Part shown: positions 61,867 through 64,000 of the stretch, one piece after another
How positions within the stretch are numbered: the first letter of the stretch is position 1
How the letters are laid out: each line of letters begins with the position of its first letter
Assembly (NCBI GenBank): GCA_024529925.1
Contig: JAFEUB010001120.1
Span: 1,037,501 to 1,101,500, forward strand
DNA length: 64,000 nucleotides
Reading direction: 5' to 3'
DNA from: Ophthalmolycus amberensis
Taxonomy: Eukaryota; Chordata; Actinopteri; Perciformes; Zoarcidae
Notes under the pieces: generated by a model
Databases searched by the model: none
What the model was told of the DNA's origin: nothing
What the model saw: the letters and a program-made list of their open reading frames with translations, nothing else
Made by a program: the position numbers and the translations under genes

Positions 61867-64000
61867 CTGGAGGGACAGAAAGACAAAACTTAGATCATTA
61901 GAATGTATCGATATAAATATCCCATCTAAAGCAACATAAATTACGTTTTTGTGATGTGGCAATAAGCATCAGTGGTAACTGACCTGTAGCCAGTACTTGC
62001 TGAATTGTTTTGGTTCACATTCATTTTTTGAGTATTTTATACTTGTATTAGATAACTATAGAGGAGTGACAGGAAACAAAACAGAGAGATTGTAAGTCTG
62101 GCAAGATTTGAACAGAAAATCCATAATTGTTTATCTCAGGAAATATGTTTATAAGCATCTTAAGAGGTATCGAATTGGTATCAATGTGTGAAAAATCAAG
62201 GCAAAATCAGCAATGACAAAATGTCTTTGTTTCACACCCTGCTGTGTGTCCATCAATCAATGAGCTGACTTAAGAGGTTTGGTGTGAGTCTTTATCAATT
62301 GACTGCCTAACAGAAAGTGTAGTAGACCTTGATCCATTGGCCGAAAGAGGGCTGCTGCAGCTGATTATGTTATTGACCTGTAACTAAAGTGTGAATTATT
62401 GAACTGTTGAGTAGAAAAATAAAACAGAGCACAGATGTAGACTTTATGAAAGAACCACCAGGTTACACACGGCAGCATTGCTCTCATACACCGTTACAGT
62501 TTGTGATCGCTCTGACCAATGTTTACTTATTCAGTGGTAGAACCTTAAGAAATGTGGAGCCTTTTGTGGGTGTCTTTCAAAGAAAAAATGGTTATTTTGA
62601 ATCATCTGTACCATCAACCATTCATCAACCATTCTGATTATCTCTGCATTAGGTTTGACGAAAACTTACTGGCTGTAATTATGTCTTTATTTCTGGGCTT
62701 TTATCTTGGTCAAGTAAGGTTTAATGTAATTGAAATGGACCTCTGTGTTGACTACAGTCACAGTAGTGGCAGTTAACACAGATTCACTGTCTGTCTGAAA
62801 TAAAGTACCGTATATTAAATCCATTCGCCCCAGGGGTAATATTAAGAGGCTTATTTTGCAAAGCAAGGCCACAAATATCCGCAAGTTTAATGTCTACTTC
62901 CATCTCAGCTTAATGAGCCGATGAATGCTGACTGCAAATTTATCAAGAAGTTCAGTGTAACATCAAATGAATTCCAACGCAAATCTCCTAAATTATTTGA
63001 GAGTGCCACATAAAAAAATGCATTAATTCACTGCTTAAAGTGAGTGCTCTTGGCAGAAAATGTATTTTCTTTGGACGGATGCCCTATAATCAGCAGGCAG
63101 GTAATTAGTTCTGTCAGGATGAGGTTCATACTAGTGTAACAGTCTCTCAGCTTTCTTATGAAAACTGCCATCACAGTGTTATTGGCTGAACTAAATTAGC
63201 CCCTTGCCTGATTATAAACTGTATTCATCCTGGATTAATTGTCGGAATACAGTAAATTCGTGAAATTAAAGATTTCCATGAGCAATACGAAGCATATGCA
63301 CAATCCCATGCACAATGCACACACATTGTCAAGGGTCAATTTACATTATGACCTCACTGCATTTCCCAGCATCCTTCAGCACCTTTATAGAGGTTTATTT
63401 CAAAGGGCCCCTTGTTCATTGCCGATGATTGACTGATTTGAGCCTCTTCATTGTTTTTCTCTTGCATCAAGTGTTGAAATAGTTTTGAATGCCCCTTTAC
63501 AAATATATTAGAGCAAAAACTGTTTATTACATAATTAAGTTGACAAATCACTCTGGACTTTAAAACGAGAAGCTGACAAAGCAATCTAAATCGTAATCAG
63601 CTGATGAGGACCATGTGATATGGTTGAAAAAAGCGAATAAGTCAACTTTGAGTTGAGTTTGTTTTGTCAGCTGATCATTTCCAAGTTCAAGAGTCAATCT
63701 ACCATCTAAGTTCAGATGGATATATCTCAACAGTTGGATGGATTGCCATGGAACTTGGCATTGACATGATTGGGCAGGATGAATCCCAAACCTTTGGGTG
63801 ATCTCTTGACCTTTTCACTAGCACCACCCACAGGCCAAAGTTTTCACTTATTCAATGAAATATCTCAACAAACTTTGGTAGACATCCATGGTTCCCCTTA
63901 GGAGGGATTGCAATAACTTTGGTGATCCCCTGACCTTTCATCGCAACAAGGTTAGGCTAGCATACCAACCCCACCGAAATGGTTGTTAGCATTGTTAGCA
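61867..64000 (-). other. Part of the ext1 intron upstream of the 90-nt exon
   Basis: No further ext1 exon is recognisable to the end of the window, so this should be intron. Mostly AT-rich; the last 290 bp are a dispersed repeat. Confidence 0.65.
63711..64000 (+). repeat. Dispersed 'ATATCTCAACAAC' repeat, copy 2
   Basis: An internal duplication is visible: atatctcaac near 63723 and aatatctcaacaa near 63860, gtgatctcttgacctttt against gtgatcccctgacctttc. Same family as 28700-28840. It runs off the window. Confidence 0.8.

Noticed and set aside
1..64000. CRISPR arrays, operons, phage or bacterial defence systems
   Set aside because: The sequence is vertebrate genomic DNA; the tandem repeats present are microsatellites or minisatellites without spacer structure.

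Overview
The window is vertebrate nuclear DNA from a teleost fish, probably a percomorph. Genes have many exons with GT-AG introns, dinucleotide microsatellites are dense, and several dispersed repeats look like families I remember from percomorph genomes (recalled, not searched). Nothing bacterial or viral-genomic is present.

Left end (1-12.2 kb): a compact head-to-head gene pair. On the minus strand, C1orf131 (a small-subunit processome / nucleolar basic protein) runs from a start codon at 3678 to a stop at 1093. About 290 bp away, gnpat (peroxisomal dihydroxyacetone-phosphate acyltransferase, first step of ether-lipid/plasmalogen synthesis) runs on the plus strand from 3971 to 11982. I could reconstruct gnpat completely: 17 coding exons, 2046 nt, 681 aa, all phases compatible, acyltransferase blocks present, and a C-terminal ARL peroxisomal signal. 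Bases 1-680 look like the 3' UTR of another plus-strand gene; from human synteny it could be TRIM67.

Middle (12.2-50.3 kb): about 38 kb with no confident protein-coding gene. It holds a 5'-truncated non-LTR retrotransposon inserted within a ~62-bp repeat; a 3'-truncated Ty3/Gypsy retrotransposon with its 161-bp LTR, an in-frame stop and a frameshift; two hAT insertions with clean terminal inverted repeats and perfect 8-bp target-site duplications (967 bp with transposase remnants, and a 294-bp MITE); a 41-bp triplicate; and many microsatellites and old dispersed repeats. One short exon-like ORF (17007-17148, minus) is unexplained.

Right end (50.4-64 kb): the last four coding exons of ext1 (heparan-sulfate co-polymerase, GT64 domain), minus strand. 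Earlier exons lie beyond the window. The introns carry long CA/GT tracts and a GTAAC-based minisatellite of mixed 13- and 16-bp units.

Most notable points: single-base frame breaks in otherwise well conserved exons of both ext1 and C1orf131, while gnpat is fully intact; the two datable hAT insertions; the composite minisatellite; and the gnpat-ext1 neighbourhood, whose human counterparts are on different chromosomes. I found no convincing new molecular system.
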